Source: Rhodobacteraceae bacterium UBA2776
GTDB taxonomy: Bacteria > Pseudomonadota > Alphaproteobacteria > Rhodobacterales > Rhodobacteraceae
Direction: 5' to 3'
Assembly: GCA_002352425.1 (NCBI GenBank)
Contig: DEIK01000055.1
Location: 13,420-50,893 of the forward strand
DNA: 37,474 nt
The position numbers were made by a program, and so were the translations under genes. The first letter of the stretch is position 1; each line of letters opens with the position of its first letter. Shown piece by piece: positions 16,412 to 24,598 of this stretch. Under the pieces are notes generated by a model. It was not told the origin of the DNA and searched no databases. It saw only the letters and a list, made by a program, of their open reading frames with translations.

Positions 16412-17746
16412 ATGAAGAAATTCGTTATGGCAGCATTTGGCGGTACATTGGCCGGGGTGGTCGCAACCACCCAAATCGCCGGGCCTTTGATTGCACAAGA
16501 AAACGCCAGCAACACTTCGGTCTATCAACAGCTTGATTTGTTTGGCGACGTGTTTGAACGCATCCGCGCTCAATACGTTAGCGAAGTCGACGAGGCCGAT
16601 TTGATCGAGGCCGCGATCAAGGGGATGATGACATCACTTGATCCGCACTCCAGCTACCTGCCACCGCGTGATTTCGACGATATGCAGGTGCAAACCCGCG
16701 GCGAATTCGGAGGGCTGGGCATCGAAGTGACCCAAGAAGAGGGCTTTGTCAAAGTCGTCTCGCCAATGGATGGCACCCCTGCGGATGCGGCCGGCGTCGA
16801 GGCTGGCGATTTCATCACCCATGTCGATAGCGAAAGCCTGCTGGGTCTGGACCTGAATGAAGCGGTCGAATTGATGCGTGGGCCGATTGGCTCGGAAATT
16901 ATCATTACCGTGGTGCGCGAGGGTCTGGAAGAACCGATTGAAATTTCGATCATCCGCGACACGATTAAACTGACAGCCGTGCGCGCCCGTACCGAAGGCG
17001 AAACCGTCGTTCTACGGATCACGACCTTCAATGACCAAACCTATCCAAATCTGAAAAGCGGCCTGGAAAAGGCCGTTGAGGAAGCGGGCGGCATGGACAA
17101 GGTCAACGGCTTTGTCGTTGACCTGCGCAACAATCCAGGTGGATTGCTGACCCAAGCCATCCGCGTTTCGGATGCATTTTTAGAATCGGGCGAGATCGTT
17201 TCCACCCGTGGTCGCAGCGCTGCGGACGGTGATCGTTTCAACGCAACAGCTGGCGATTTGGCCGAGGGCAAACCCATTGTGGTTTTGATCAACGGCGGCT
17301 CTGCCTCGGCTTCTGAAATCGTGGCCGGTGCCCTAAAGGATCACCGCCGTGCGGTTGTGGTTGGCACCAAAAGTTTCGGCAAAGGCTCGGTTCAAACCAT
17401 TATGCCAGTGAAGGGTGACGGCGCGATGCGTCTAACCACGGCGCGTTATTACACACCGTCCGGTCGCTCCATTCAGGGTCTTGGCGTGTCGCCCGACATC
17501 ATCGTGGAACAGCCACGACGTGAACCCGCAAACGAGGAGGACGAGACCAAACGTCCAACTGCACGTTCCGAAGCTGATCTGCGCGATTCCATAAGCAATG
17601 ACAGCTATACGGAAGAAGAACGCCGCCAGATCGAGGAAGATCGCGAGACCGCAGCAGAGGCTGCCAAACTACGCGAAAGTGACGCGCAGCTGGCCTATGC
17701 AATCGACGTTCTAAAGGGGCTATCGGCCCTTTCACCAAAAGATTAA
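16412..17746 (+). CDS. ctpA: Carboxy-terminal processing serine protease (S41 family)
   Basis: A 444-residue periplasmic protease that cleaves proteins near their C-terminus, often ones that control peptidoglycan hydrolases. The N-terminus is a signal peptide or anchor (KKFVMAAFGGTLAGVVATTQ). A PDZ domain covers about residues 85-165 (GLGIEVTQEEGFVKVVSPMD, AGDFITHVDSES). The S41 core follows, with LRNNPGGLLTQAI, then the catalytic serine in GGSASASEIVAGAL and the lysine in GTKSFGKGSVQT. The last 70 residues are charged and repetitive in E, R and A. It starts 27 bases after the envC-like gene with AAGGA, and a strong terminator follows its stop. Confidence 0.96.
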   Translation: MKKFVMAAFGGTLAGVVATTQIAGPLIAQENASNTSVYQQLDLFGDVFERIRAQYVSEVDEADLIEAAIKGMMTSLDPHSSYLPPRDFDDMQVQTRGEFGGLGIEVTQEEGFVKVVSPMDGTPADAAGVEAGDFITHVDSESLLGLDLNEAVELMRGPIGSEIIITVVREGLEEPIEISIIRDTIKLTAVRARTEGETVVLRITTFNDQTYPNLKSGLEKAVEEAGGMDKVNGFVVDLRNNPGGLLTQAIRVSDAFLESGEIVSTRGRSAADGDRFNATAGDLAEGKPIVVLINGGSASASEIVAGALKDHRRAVVVGTKSFGKGSVQTIMPVKGDGAMRLTTARYYTPSGRSIQGLGVSPDIIVEQPRREPANEEDETKRPTARSEADLRDSISNDSYTEEERRQIEEDRETAAEAAKLRESDAQLAYAIDVLKGLSALSPKD

Positions 17747-17754
17747 TCAATAGG

Positions 17755-17783
17755 GGGCGGGCCAATGTGCCCGCCCGTTTTTT
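17755..17783 (+). terminator. Strong Rho-independent terminator after ctpA, abutting rppH
   Basis: GGGCGGGC (17755-17762) pairs perfectly with GCCCGCCC (17769-17776) over a six-base loop. One G then precedes six T's (17778-17783). It begins eight bases after the ctpA stop. The last T is only three bases before the rppH ATG at 17787, so the element also forms the immediate upstream region of rppH. Confidence 0.9.
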
Positions 17784-17786
17784 ATC

Positions 17787-18269
17787 ATGACACCAGAAAA
17801 AATCGCCGCCCTTCCATATCGCTCAAACGCTGGCATCGTATTGACGAATGCAGATGGGTTGGTCTTTGCGGGCCAACGGATCGACAGTCTGAATGATGCG
17901 TGGCAAATGCCTCAAGGCGGGATTGATGCAGGCGAAACACCGCGCGACGCGGCCTTGCGGGAATTGACCGAAGAAACCGGTGTGTCGGCGGATTTGGTGA
18001 CCATTGAAGCCGAAACCAAAGGGTGGATAACCTATGATCTGCCGCCGGACCTGCTGCACAAGCTGTGGAAAGGGCGCTATCGCGGCCAGCAACAGAAATG
18101 GTTTTTGATGCGGTTTTCGGGCCGTGACGATCAGGTCAATATCGCACTGGAGCACGCCGAGTTTTCGCAATGGACATGGATGGAGCCGGATGTGTTGATG
18201 GACAGAATTGTGCCATTCAAACAGGATGTCTACCGCGCTGTGTTTGATCAGTTCAAAGCGGCATTATGA
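17787..18269 (+). CDS. rppH: RNA pyrophosphohydrolase (Nudix)
   Basis: RppH removes pyrophosphate from the 5' end of triphosphorylated mRNA, which opens it to RNase E decay; it also hydrolyses dinucleoside polyphosphates. The 160 residues contain a complete Nudix box, G45-x5-E-x7-REL-x-EE-x-GV ending at V66, preceded by DAWQMPQGG. The later KWFLMRFSG and FSQWTWMEP fit the family. The N-terminus MTPEKIAALPYRSNAGIVL agrees with relatives, so the ATG at 17787 is right. There is no Shine-Dalgarno, and the ctpA terminator ends three bases before the start. Its stop overlaps the next gene by four bases. Confidence 0.96.
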   Translation: MTPEKIAALPYRSNAGIVLTNADGLVFAGQRIDSLNDAWQMPQGGIDAGETPRDAALRELTEETGVSADLVTIEAETKGWITYDLPPDLLHKLWKGRYRGQQQKWFLMRFSGRDDQVNIALEHAEFSQWTWMEPDVLMDRIVPFKQDVYRAVFDQFKAAL

Positions 18270-18751
18270 AACATCTCCTGCTGGCCATAAGTTTCGGGCT
18301 TTTGATGGCAAATCAAGCACTGGCCCTGTCTTGCAGCCCTCCATCGGTTGAGGGCAGCTTTATCCAGCACAGTAAAGCCGAAGAAAGGTTCATCCTTGTC
18401 TCGGGTAAGATGACCAACAAACGCAACATAGTTCTGGGGCCATTGACCGAGGGCGTTGGCGCACGCAGCGAAAATTTCACAGCGACTTTTGTTGGCCATC
18501 AGGCGAACCGCACTGGTTTCAAAAGACCCATCAAAATTTCAGTGGCAGTTAGCGCCGAATGTGGCGGCCCTTGGTGCGGGTCAGTAACGATGCAAACACC
18601 TATGATGACCTTTCTGGAAATCACCCCCTACGGACATGATTTGACGGTTGGCCCCTGCGGCGGCTCAGTGTTTTACAACCCGACCAAGGACCAGAATAGC
18701 CGTGCATTGCGGTGTTTACGTGGTGGCGTTTGCCGCCCGAAAACCAGATAA
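18266..18751 (+). CDS. Cysteine-rich exported protein of unknown function
   Basis: A 161-residue protein with an N-terminal signal peptide (LLLAISFGLLMANQALA) and cleavage probably before LSCSPPS. The mature part has six cysteines (one near the N-terminus, two in ECGGPWC, one in GPCGG, two in RCLRGGVC). An even number suits three disulfides in the periplasm. The rest looks beta-rich (RFILVSGKM, IKISVAVSAEC), perhaps a small beta-sandwich. It overlaps rppH by four bases (ATGA), so the two are translated together. I do not recognise a family. Production and export are likely; the function is unknown. Confidence 0.8.
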   Translation: MKHLLLAISFGLLMANQALALSCSPPSVEGSFIQHSKAEERFILVSGKMTNKRNIVLGPLTEGVGARSENFTATFVGHQANRTGFKRPIKISVAVSAECGGPWCGSVTMQTPMMTFLEITPYGHDLTVGPCGGSVFYNPTKDQNSRALRCLRGGVCRPKTR

Positions 18752-18766
18752 GCCTTTCCATATCCG

Positions 18767-19642
18767 GTGTCATTCGCTAACCCCTGCGCAATGAGAGAAA
18801 AAATAGACACCCGCGCAATCGGCCTTGATGTTGGCCTGTCCTTTACCAAATGGCTGACCGGTGCAGAAAACCTGCACTATGGTCTGTGGGATGGTCTGGA
18901 TGTGACCGCCGGAAATCTGCGGACCGCGCAGGATGCTTACACCACCAAACTGTTCAAACTGCTGCCAAAAGGTAAGTTGCGGATATTAGATATTGGCGGG
19001 GGGTCTGGCGAAACTGCGCGTAAATTGCTCGAGTTGGGCCATCAGGTCGACATCGTGGTGCCAAGCGCCTTTCTGGCGGAACGCTGCCGTGCCAACGCGC
19101 CTGCTGCAGAAGTGCATGAATGTATGTTCGAGGATTTGCACACGGACAAAAAATTTGACCTTTGCCTGTTTTCCGAAAGCTTTCAATACATCCCCGCCGA
19201 TATTGCCCTGGACAAGGCAGCGGGATATTTGGACAAGGGCGGCGAGATCATCATTTCTGATTGCTTCCGTTCCGAAGGTTTCAAAGGCCACGCTGTTGGA
19301 TCCACCGTTGGCGGCGGCCACCACATCGGCGCGTTTCGCAAGGTGCTGGCGGCGATGCCATTGAAAACCCTGTCGGAAGAAGACATCACAGCCTCGGTTG
19401 CGCCTTCAATCGATCTGGAACAGGGGTTTTTCAATGTCGTCGGCCATGCCGTGACGCGGATTGATGATGAACTGGGCAAGAAGAAACGCAAAACCCGCTG
19501 GTTTATCAAACGCGCCCTTGCCACCGTGATGAGCAAACGCAAACGCTATCGGCTTAATCAACGGCTGAATGAAAAGACCCGCACAGCGGCGCATTTTTCA
19601 GCGAATAATGTGTATCTGATGATCAAGCTGCGGCCGGAGTAG
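18767..19642 (+). CDS. Class I SAM-dependent methyltransferase
   Basis: The protein is up to 291 residues. Motif I is clear in LRILDIGGGSGETARKLLEL, about residues 68-87, followed by HQVDIVVPS and FDLCLFSESFQYIPADIAL (motif II/III region), then GGEIIISDCFR. The sequence before the domain (FTKWLTGAENLHYGLWDG) is typical of small-molecule or lipid methyltransferases such as the UbiE/CFA-like type. The start is uncertain: GTG at 18767 or ATG at 18791, neither with a convincing ribosome site. It is 15 bases after the cysteine-rich gene and may belong to the same transcript. It ends 10 bases from the convergent transglycosylase gene. The acceptor is unknown. Confidence 0.88.
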   Translation: MSFANPCAMREKIDTRAIGLDVGLSFTKWLTGAENLHYGLWDGLDVTAGNLRTAQDAYTTKLFKLLPKGKLRILDIGGGSGETARKLLELGHQVDIVVPSAFLAERCRANAPAAEVHECMFEDLHTDKKFDLCLFSESFQYIPADIALDKAAGYLDKGGEIIISDCFRSEGFKGHAVGSTVGGGHHIGAFRKVLAAMPLKTLSEEDITASVAPSIDLEQGFFNVVGHAVTRIDDELGKKKRKTRWFIKRALATVMSKRKRYRLNQRLNEKTRTAAHFSANNVYLMIKLRPE

Positions 19643-19652
19643 GAATTATACC

Positions 19653-20924
19653 TCACCGCCCGCGCAACAGCTTCAACAGGTTCTGCGATGGAAACCCGTC
19701 CGGCGTTACCCCGACGGACGTTTGATAGGCACGGATCGCGTTTATCGTGTTTGGCCCGATAATCCCGTCCACCTTTTCCAGCTCGAACCCTTTGCGGATC
19801 ATCCGGCGCTGCATTTCCTTCTTTTCCTTGAACGAAAGCGGCGCATAGCCCCGTGGCCAGCTGGCTTTGATCGGTGGTCCACCAGCCAGAAGGTCAGACA
19901 GATGCCCAATCCCGATCACATAGGCGTCGGCCTTGTTGTAGCGCTCAATCACCGCGAAATTGTTAAAGATCATAAACGCCGCCCCCTTGGAGCCGGCGGG
20001 CAGCAGGATCGAAGCGGATCCGTGGTTTGGCACCTTGCCACCGCTGGCCGCGCGCACACCCAACCCCGCCCAATCACTGGGATTTTTCAGGGTTTTGCGA
20101 CTGGCCAGCCCGTAATTGAACCCTTTGGGCAGGGTCACTTCGACCCCCCAAGGTTGGCCCTTGCGCCAGCCAAATTTTGCCAGATAGGCGGCTGTTGAGG
20201 CCAAGGCGTCTGTGGGGTCATTTGACCAGATGTCGCGTTTCCCATCGCCATTAAAATCTTGTGCCAAGGCCAAATAGCTGGTCGGAATGAACTGTGTGTG
20301 GCCCATCGCACCGGCCCATGACCCCTTCATTGCACGTGGTTTTACATCGCCCGATTGCAGGATTTTCAAAGCGGCAATCAACTGCGCCTCAAAGAACTTT
20401 CCGCGCCGACCGTCAAAGGCCAGTGTCGCCAAGGCCTGGATCACATCAATATCGCCGCGCCGCGTGCCGTAAGTGCTCTCGAGCCCCCATACGGCAGCGA
20501 TGACTTCTTTTTCCACGCCGTAGCGCGCTTCTATCTGCTCTAAAGTTTTCTTATATTTACGCAGGGCCTTAATGCCATTTTCGACCCGCACAGGTGACGC
20601 CGCGCTGTCCAGATAATCCCATATCTGCTTGGTGAATTCCGATTGGTTGCGGTCCTTGGCTATGACTGATTTGTCATATTCCACCCCGCGAAAGGCGCGA
20701 TCAAAAACGCTTGCCTTGATGCCTTTACCAATAGCGCGGCCACGAAAGGCTTTGACCCAATTCGAAAACCGACTGTTCGAGGTTGCGACCTCGATCGGCA
20801 CCAACTCGGACGGCAAAGGCCGCACCGCTGGCCGAAGAGATTCGGTGAGTGGCACTGTGTTTGCCAAAGAAGGGTTGATCCACAATCCTGCTACAAACCC
20901 GACTGAAATAAGAAATCTACGCAC
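19653..20924 (-). CDS. Lytic murein transglycosylase (MltB/SLT3 family) with peptidoglycan-binding domain
   Basis: A 423-residue exported enzyme that would cleave the MurNAc-GlcNAc bond of peptidoglycan to form 1,6-anhydro ends. The signal peptide is RRFLISVGFVAGLWINPSLA. The catalytic glutamate is probably E149 in VWGLESTYGTRRG. The family motifs GAMGHTQFIPTSYLALAQDF and NGDGKRDIW follow. The C-terminal 60 residues form a PG_binding_1 domain (ELEKVDGIIGPNTINAIRAY). The start is a GTG at 20924 with AGGT about nine bases before it. It joins the envC-like and ctpA genes as a third cell-wall remodelling gene in this region, though on the opposite strand. Confidence 0.95.
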   Translation of the reverse strand: MRRFLISVGFVAGLWINPSLANTVPLTESLRPAVRPLPSELVPIEVATSNSRFSNWVKAFRGRAIGKGIKASVFDRAFRGVEYDKSVIAKDRNQSEFTKQIWDYLDSAASPVRVENGIKALRKYKKTLEQIEARYGVEKEVIAAVWGLESTYGTRRGDIDVIQALATLAFDGRRGKFFEAQLIAALKILQSGDVKPRAMKGSWAGAMGHTQFIPTSYLALAQDFNGDGKRDIWSNDPTDALASTAAYLAKFGWRKGQPWGVEVTLPKGFNYGLASRKTLKNPSDWAGLGVRAASGGKVPNHGSASILLPAGSKGAAFMIFNNFAVIERYNKADAYVIGIGHLSDLLAGGPPIKASWPRGYAPLSFKEKKEMQRRMIRKGFELEKVDGIIGPNTINAIRAYQTSVGVTPDGFPSQNLLKLLRGR

Positions 20925-21024
20925 TGATACACCTGCTCGTTTTTTATAATTACAGCAAATGTAGCCTGATAATGGCTTTTGGAAAAGGAGAGTTTAGGTC
21001 AGTGGGCAATTCATGGCCAACGGA

Positions 21025-22299
21025 TCAGCCATTTTCGCGCAACACGACGCCCGCCAGATAAAGCGAGCCGCAGATCAGGATGCGCGCATTCGGGGTGGAT
21101 TTGATGATGGCCTGGATGGCGGTTTGCACATCCTCTGCCTCAACCGCATTCATGCCGACTTCGGCCGCCGCTTGCGCCGTTGTGGAGGCGGGTAGGGTGT
21201 TGATTTCATTTGGAATTGACACGGCATGCAGGGACTTGGCGATGGCCGCCAAAGGGCGTAGGTAGCCGGTGATGTCCTTGGTGTTTAACATGCCGCAAAT
21301 CAGATGCAGCGGGCGGTCGGGCAGGCGGGTCAGGGCTTCGGCCAGCGCCGATCCTGCGGCGGGGTTATGACCGCCATCCAGCCAAAGTTCGGCGCTGCCT
21401 GCCGCCTCGACCAAGGGGCCGTTTTGCAGGCGTTGCAGTCGCGCTGGCCATGTGGCGCCTGTGGTGGCAGCCTCGCAGGCCACACTGTTAAAACCCAGGT
21501 GACGCAGGGCTGTAATGGCGATGCCTGCGTTTTGTATCTGGTGAGCGCCGATCAGATTGGGCAACGGTAAATCCAGCAGGCCCGTTTCATCCTGATAGAT
21601 CAACCGCCCGCGTTCTTCCCAAACGTGCCAGTGTTGACCATAGGCGAGTAGCGGAGCGCCGAGCCGCCCAGCGGTGGCCTCGATCACGTCCATGGCTTCA
21701 TCAGGCTGTGGACCAACAACGCAGGGCACACCGCGTTTGATGATCCCCGCCTTTTCGCGCGCGATTTCGGTCAAGGTTTCACCCAGAAACTGAGTGTGGT
21801 CGATGGACACGGGGGTGATCACCGTCAATGCAGGGGTGTCGATCACATTGGTTGCGTCCAACAGGCCGCCAAGCCCAACCTCGAGCAAGGTATAGTCCGC
21901 CGCCACTTCGGAAAATGCGAGGATACCGGCGACGGTGGTGATTTCGAAATAGGTGATGGTTGCACCGTCATTGGCAACATAGCAACGGTCCAATAGGTCG
22001 GTTAGGGCTGGTTCGGAAATATGTTCGCCCGCTAGCAAAATACGTTCGTGAAACCGCGCCAGATGTGGCGAGGTATAGGCGTGGACAGACTTGCCGCCGC
22101 CTTGTAGCCCCGCGCGGATCATGGCTTGGGTCGAGCCTTTGCCATTGGTGCCTGCAATGTGAATGACGGGGGGTAGTTTGCGCTCAGGATGGTCCAAAGC
22201 CGCCAACAAAGACCAAACGCGATCCAGCGTCAGGTCAATGATTTTGGGATGTAGCGACATCATCCTCTCAAGGATGACATCAGAGGATACCCCCGTCAC
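21025..22299 (-). CDS. folC: Bifunctional folylpolyglutamate/dihydrofolate synthase
   Basis: FolC adds L-glutamate to dihydropteroate to make dihydrofolate and extends the polyglutamate tail of folates, using ATP. The 424-residue length is typical. The P-loop is at residues 50-56 (GTNGKGS). The Mur-ligase-like signatures include YTSPHLARFHERI, EVGLGGLLDATNVI and VSIDHTQFLGETL. The C-terminal domain contains LDGGHNPAAGSALAE. Its ATG overlaps the accD stop by four bases (22296-22299), the accD-folC coupling common in proteobacteria. The 100 bases after the upstream transglycosylase start (20925-21024) hold nothing I can identify. Confidence 0.97.
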   Translation of the reverse strand: MTGVSSDVILERMMSLHPKIIDLTLDRVWSLLAALDHPERKLPPVIHIAGTNGKGSTQAMIRAGLQGGGKSVHAYTSPHLARFHERILLAGEHISEPALTDLLDRCYVANDGATITYFEITTVAGILAFSEVAADYTLLEVGLGGLLDATNVIDTPALTVITPVSIDHTQFLGETLTEIAREKAGIIKRGVPCVVGPQPDEAMDVIEATAGRLGAPLLAYGQHWHVWEERGRLIYQDETGLLDLPLPNLIGAHQIQNAGIAITALRHLGFNSVACEAATTGATWPARLQRLQNGPLVEAAGSAELWLDGGHNPAAGSALAEALTRLPDRPLHLICGMLNTKDITGYLRPLAAIAKSLHAVSIPNEINTLPASTTAQAAAEVGMNAVEAEDVQTAIQAIIKSTPNARILICGSLYLAGVVLRENG

Positions 22300-23243
22300 T
22301 TTCCGACTGCTTTTGTCGCGGGCGGCTCATCAGGCTTTTCAGCCTTCTTCGCCAGGGGGTCTTCTGGCGGGGGCAGATCACCCATCACGGCAGGCGGCAT
22401 CCCCATCAACATTCGTACAATGGTGATCAGCTCGCCGCGCATATCCTTGCGGTGGGTCACACGGTCCAACATGCCATGATCCAGCAGATACTCGGACCGC
22501 TGAAAGCCCTCGGGCAGTTTTTCACCAATCGTCTGTTCAATCACCCGGCTACCCGCAAAACCAATCAGCGCATTGGGTTCGGCAATCTGCACATCCCCCA
22601 GCATGGCGTAGGACGCCGTAACACCACCCGTAGTCGGGTGGGTCAGCACAACAATATAGGGCAATCCCGCCTCTTTGAGCATTTGCACAGCGACTGTGGT
22701 GCGGGGCATTTGCATCAGCGATAGAATACCCTCTTGCATCCGCGCGCCACCGGCAGCGGAAAACAGCACAAACGGCCGTTTTAGTTTCACAGCCCGCTCA
22801 GCGGCCGCAATAATGGCATTGCCGACGTACATCCCCATCGAGCCACCCATGAATGAGAAATCCTGCGCTGCCGCGACAATCGGCGTGCGGCCAATTTCAC
22901 CTTCAACCACCAAAATTGCGTCTTTCTCGCCGGTATTCTTTTGGGCGATCTTCATCCGCTCGGGATATTTTTTCTGATCGCGAAACGACAGTGGATCAAG
23001 CGGCACGTCGGGCACTTCGATTTCGGCGAAAATGCCGCCGTCGAACAGGGTCGAGAACCGTTCACGCGGAGTGATGCGCATATGGTGGTTGCATTCCGCA
23101 CAGACGTTCATGTGTTCCACCAATTCGCGGTGAAACAGCATGGTGCCGCATTCAGGACATTTGGTCCACAGATTGTCTGGCGTTTCACGACGCGAGAAAA
23201 TCGAATTGATCGTGGGGCGGACGTAGTTGGAAATCCAGTTCAT
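22296..23243 (-). CDS. accD: Acetyl-CoA carboxylase carboxyltransferase beta subunit
   Basis: AccD, with AccA, transfers the carboxyl group from carboxybiotin to acetyl-CoA to make malonyl-CoA, the first committed step of fatty acid synthesis. The 315-residue protein has the N-terminal zinc ribbon C29-x2-C32 and C48-x2-C51. The carboxyltransferase fold follows with GGSMGMYVGNAI, FSAAGGARMQEG and GGVTASYAMLGD. The C-terminal tail (about 25 residues, rich in P, E and K) is longer than the conserved core. It is coupled to folC and follows the CPBP protease gene by 63 bases. Confidence 0.98.
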   Translation of the reverse strand: MNWISNYVRPTINSIFSRRETPDNLWTKCPECGTMLFHRELVEHMNVCAECNHHMRITPRERFSTLFDGGIFAEIEVPDVPLDPLSFRDQKKYPERMKIAQKNTGEKDAILVVEGEIGRTPIVAAAQDFSFMGGSMGMYVGNAIIAAAERAVKLKRPFVLFSAAGGARMQEGILSLMQMPRTTVAVQMLKEAGLPYIVVLTHPTTGGVTASYAMLGDVQIAEPNALIGFAGSRVIEQTIGEKLPEGFQRSEYLLDHGMLDRVTHRKDMRGELITIVRMLMGMPPAVMGDLPPPEDPLAKKAEKPDEPPATKAVGK

Positions 23244-23306
23244 CGCAGGGGCACCTTAAACATTTTGGTTAGTATCCGAGATAAGCTGCGTTTGGTCAAA
23301 TTGCAA

Positions 23307-24188
23307 TCAGCGGTCAAGTGCAATGCGCAGCAATCGCCAGACCACCAGCAACATTATTAGATCAATCCCCAACACCAGCGGCAATTCCGCTGTATCGGCT
23401 TTGGTGAACGGGGTGACGAACAGTGCCAGCCCCGTGATGGTATCTTGCACCGACAAGAACAGCAGCGCGAACAGGTTGTTGGCAAAATGCAGCCCCATCG
23501 CCGCACCCAGACTGCCGGTTTTTTCGGTCAGGTCCGCTGCAATCAGCGCCATGCCAAAGGTGACGGCGATCACCAGCCATGCATTGTTGCCCATCGCCGG
23601 ATCCCAATGCAAGGACGCAAACAACATCGAGGGGAGGACCATCCAGATGAGCCGTGAATTGAAACGCGCGGCGAGCTGTTGTTGCAGGTAGCCACGAAAG
23701 ATCAGCTCTTCTGCCGTTGTCTGGATCAAGATCAACGGCACCGCATAGGGCAACAGCCACAGCCAGTCGTGCAGCGGCAGGTTGGCCAATGGTGGCTCCA
23801 GATAAAAGGTCACCGCGCTATAGGCCGCGCATATCAACACCACGACAGCCGCGGCAGTGATAAACCCACGCAAAGTATCAGTGAATGGGCCAAACAACGT
23901 CCCAGGTCCGCGCATGTGGCAAGCAGGTGCCGCGATAATCGGCCCCAATGCCATGCCCATGAAGGTGAACAACATGATCAAGGTCGGCACCGCGCCCTGA
24001 ACCGTCATCACGCCATTGGCCCAGCTTAAAAATCCAAACGGGGTCGCATAGGCAAATCCACCCCAAAACACCAATCCGACAAATCCCGCGTAAATGAATA
24101 TGATCAACACGATCCCCAACAACAACCGCCAGATTTGCGGATACAGGCGGGCGGGTGCAATATAGGCATTGAATTCAGGTGTGTGCAT
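23307..24188 (-). CDS. CPBP family intramembrane metalloprotease
   Basis: A 293-residue polytopic membrane protein of the CPBP/ABI family (type II CAAX prenyl protease-like). Motif 1 is EELIFRGYLQQQL, the histidine of motif 2 is in ASLHWD, and motif 3 is GLHFANN, so the metal site seems complete. Hydrophobic segments cover most of the length. I chose the ATG at 24188 (MHTPEFNAYIAP) because the family aligns from there; an upstream ATG at 24242 adds 18 unlikely residues that would overlap the promoter of the divergent ParB-like gene. In bacteria these proteins act in peptide maturation, immunity or membrane stress. The substrate is unknown. It precedes accD on the same strand. Confidence 0.9.
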   Translation of the reverse strand: MHTPEFNAYIAPARLYPQIWRLLLGIVLIIFIYAGFVGLVFWGGFAYATPFGFLSWANGVMTVQGAVPTLIMLFTFMGMALGPIIAAPACHMRGPGTLFGPFTDTLRGFITAAAVVVLICAAYSAVTFYLEPPLANLPLHDWLWLLPYAVPLILIQTTAEELIFRGYLQQQLAARFNSRLIWMVLPSMLFASLHWDPAMGNNAWLVIAVTFGMALIAADLTEKTGSLGAAMGLHFANNLFALLFLSVQDTITGLALFVTPFTKADTAELPLVLGIDLIMLLVVWRLLRIALDR

Positions 24189-24262
24189 TGGGGGAACATT
24201 CAACAATGTTAGGGGTTGTGCAAGTGGGAAATGTGGGCACAATTGCGCAAGGGAGTCTTGTT
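24189..24262. promoter_or_regulatory. Divergent promoter region with nested inverted repeats
   Basis: The 74 bases between the CPBP and ParB-like starts contain three short symmetric elements: AACATT-CAAC-AATGTT (24195-24210), TTGTGC with GCACAA (24216-24221, 24237-24242) and the palindrome TTGCGCAA (24243-24250). The density suggests operator sites, possibly for a regulator shared by the two genes, but each is short enough to arise by chance. Confidence 0.35.
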
Positions 24263-24511
24263 ATGCTGATAAAAGAATCTTTCCCAATCGCCCAAATCCG
24301 CGTTCCCGTGAAGCGCGTCAAAACGCTGGAAGAGGCCAAGGTCCAGAACATTGCGCAAAGCATTTTGGAAGAGGGCCAAACCACGCCGATCAAAGTGCGC
24401 AAAAGCAAGGACGGCTTTGTTTTGATCGAAGGGTTGCACCGTTTAGAGGCGCTCAAGGCGCTGGGCGAAGAAACGGTTGAGGGGTATTTGGTGCGTGCGG
24501 TGCTGCATTAA
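24263..24511 (+). CDS. Small ParB/sulfiredoxin-like domain protein
   Basis: An 82-residue protein made of little more than a ParB N-terminal (ParB/Srx) domain: FPIAQIRVPVKRVKTLEEAK, then IAQSILEEGQTTPIKVRK and the hallmark FVLIEGLHRLEALKALGEE. The last motif is the GxHRxxA box, which binds nucleotide in ParB and sulfiredoxin relatives. There is no helix-turn-helix or dimerisation domain. I chose the ATG at 24263 because GGGAG stands eight bases before it; the frame also extends 28 codons upstream, but those would run into the CPBP promoter. Its role could be nucleotide binding or hydrolysis, not chromosome partition. It stands alone, divergent from the CPBP gene. Confidence 0.85.
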   Translation: MLIKESFPIAQIRVPVKRVKTLEEAKVQNIAQSILEEGQTTPIKVRKSKDGFVLIEGLHRLEALKALGEETVEGYLVRAVLH

Positions 24512-24598
24512 GGGTGTCTCTGCTTAATGGGTAACCGGCCTTATTTAAAACGATAAATCCACAAGCACATACACAGGCACGGAGGCAATAGGGCCAAA

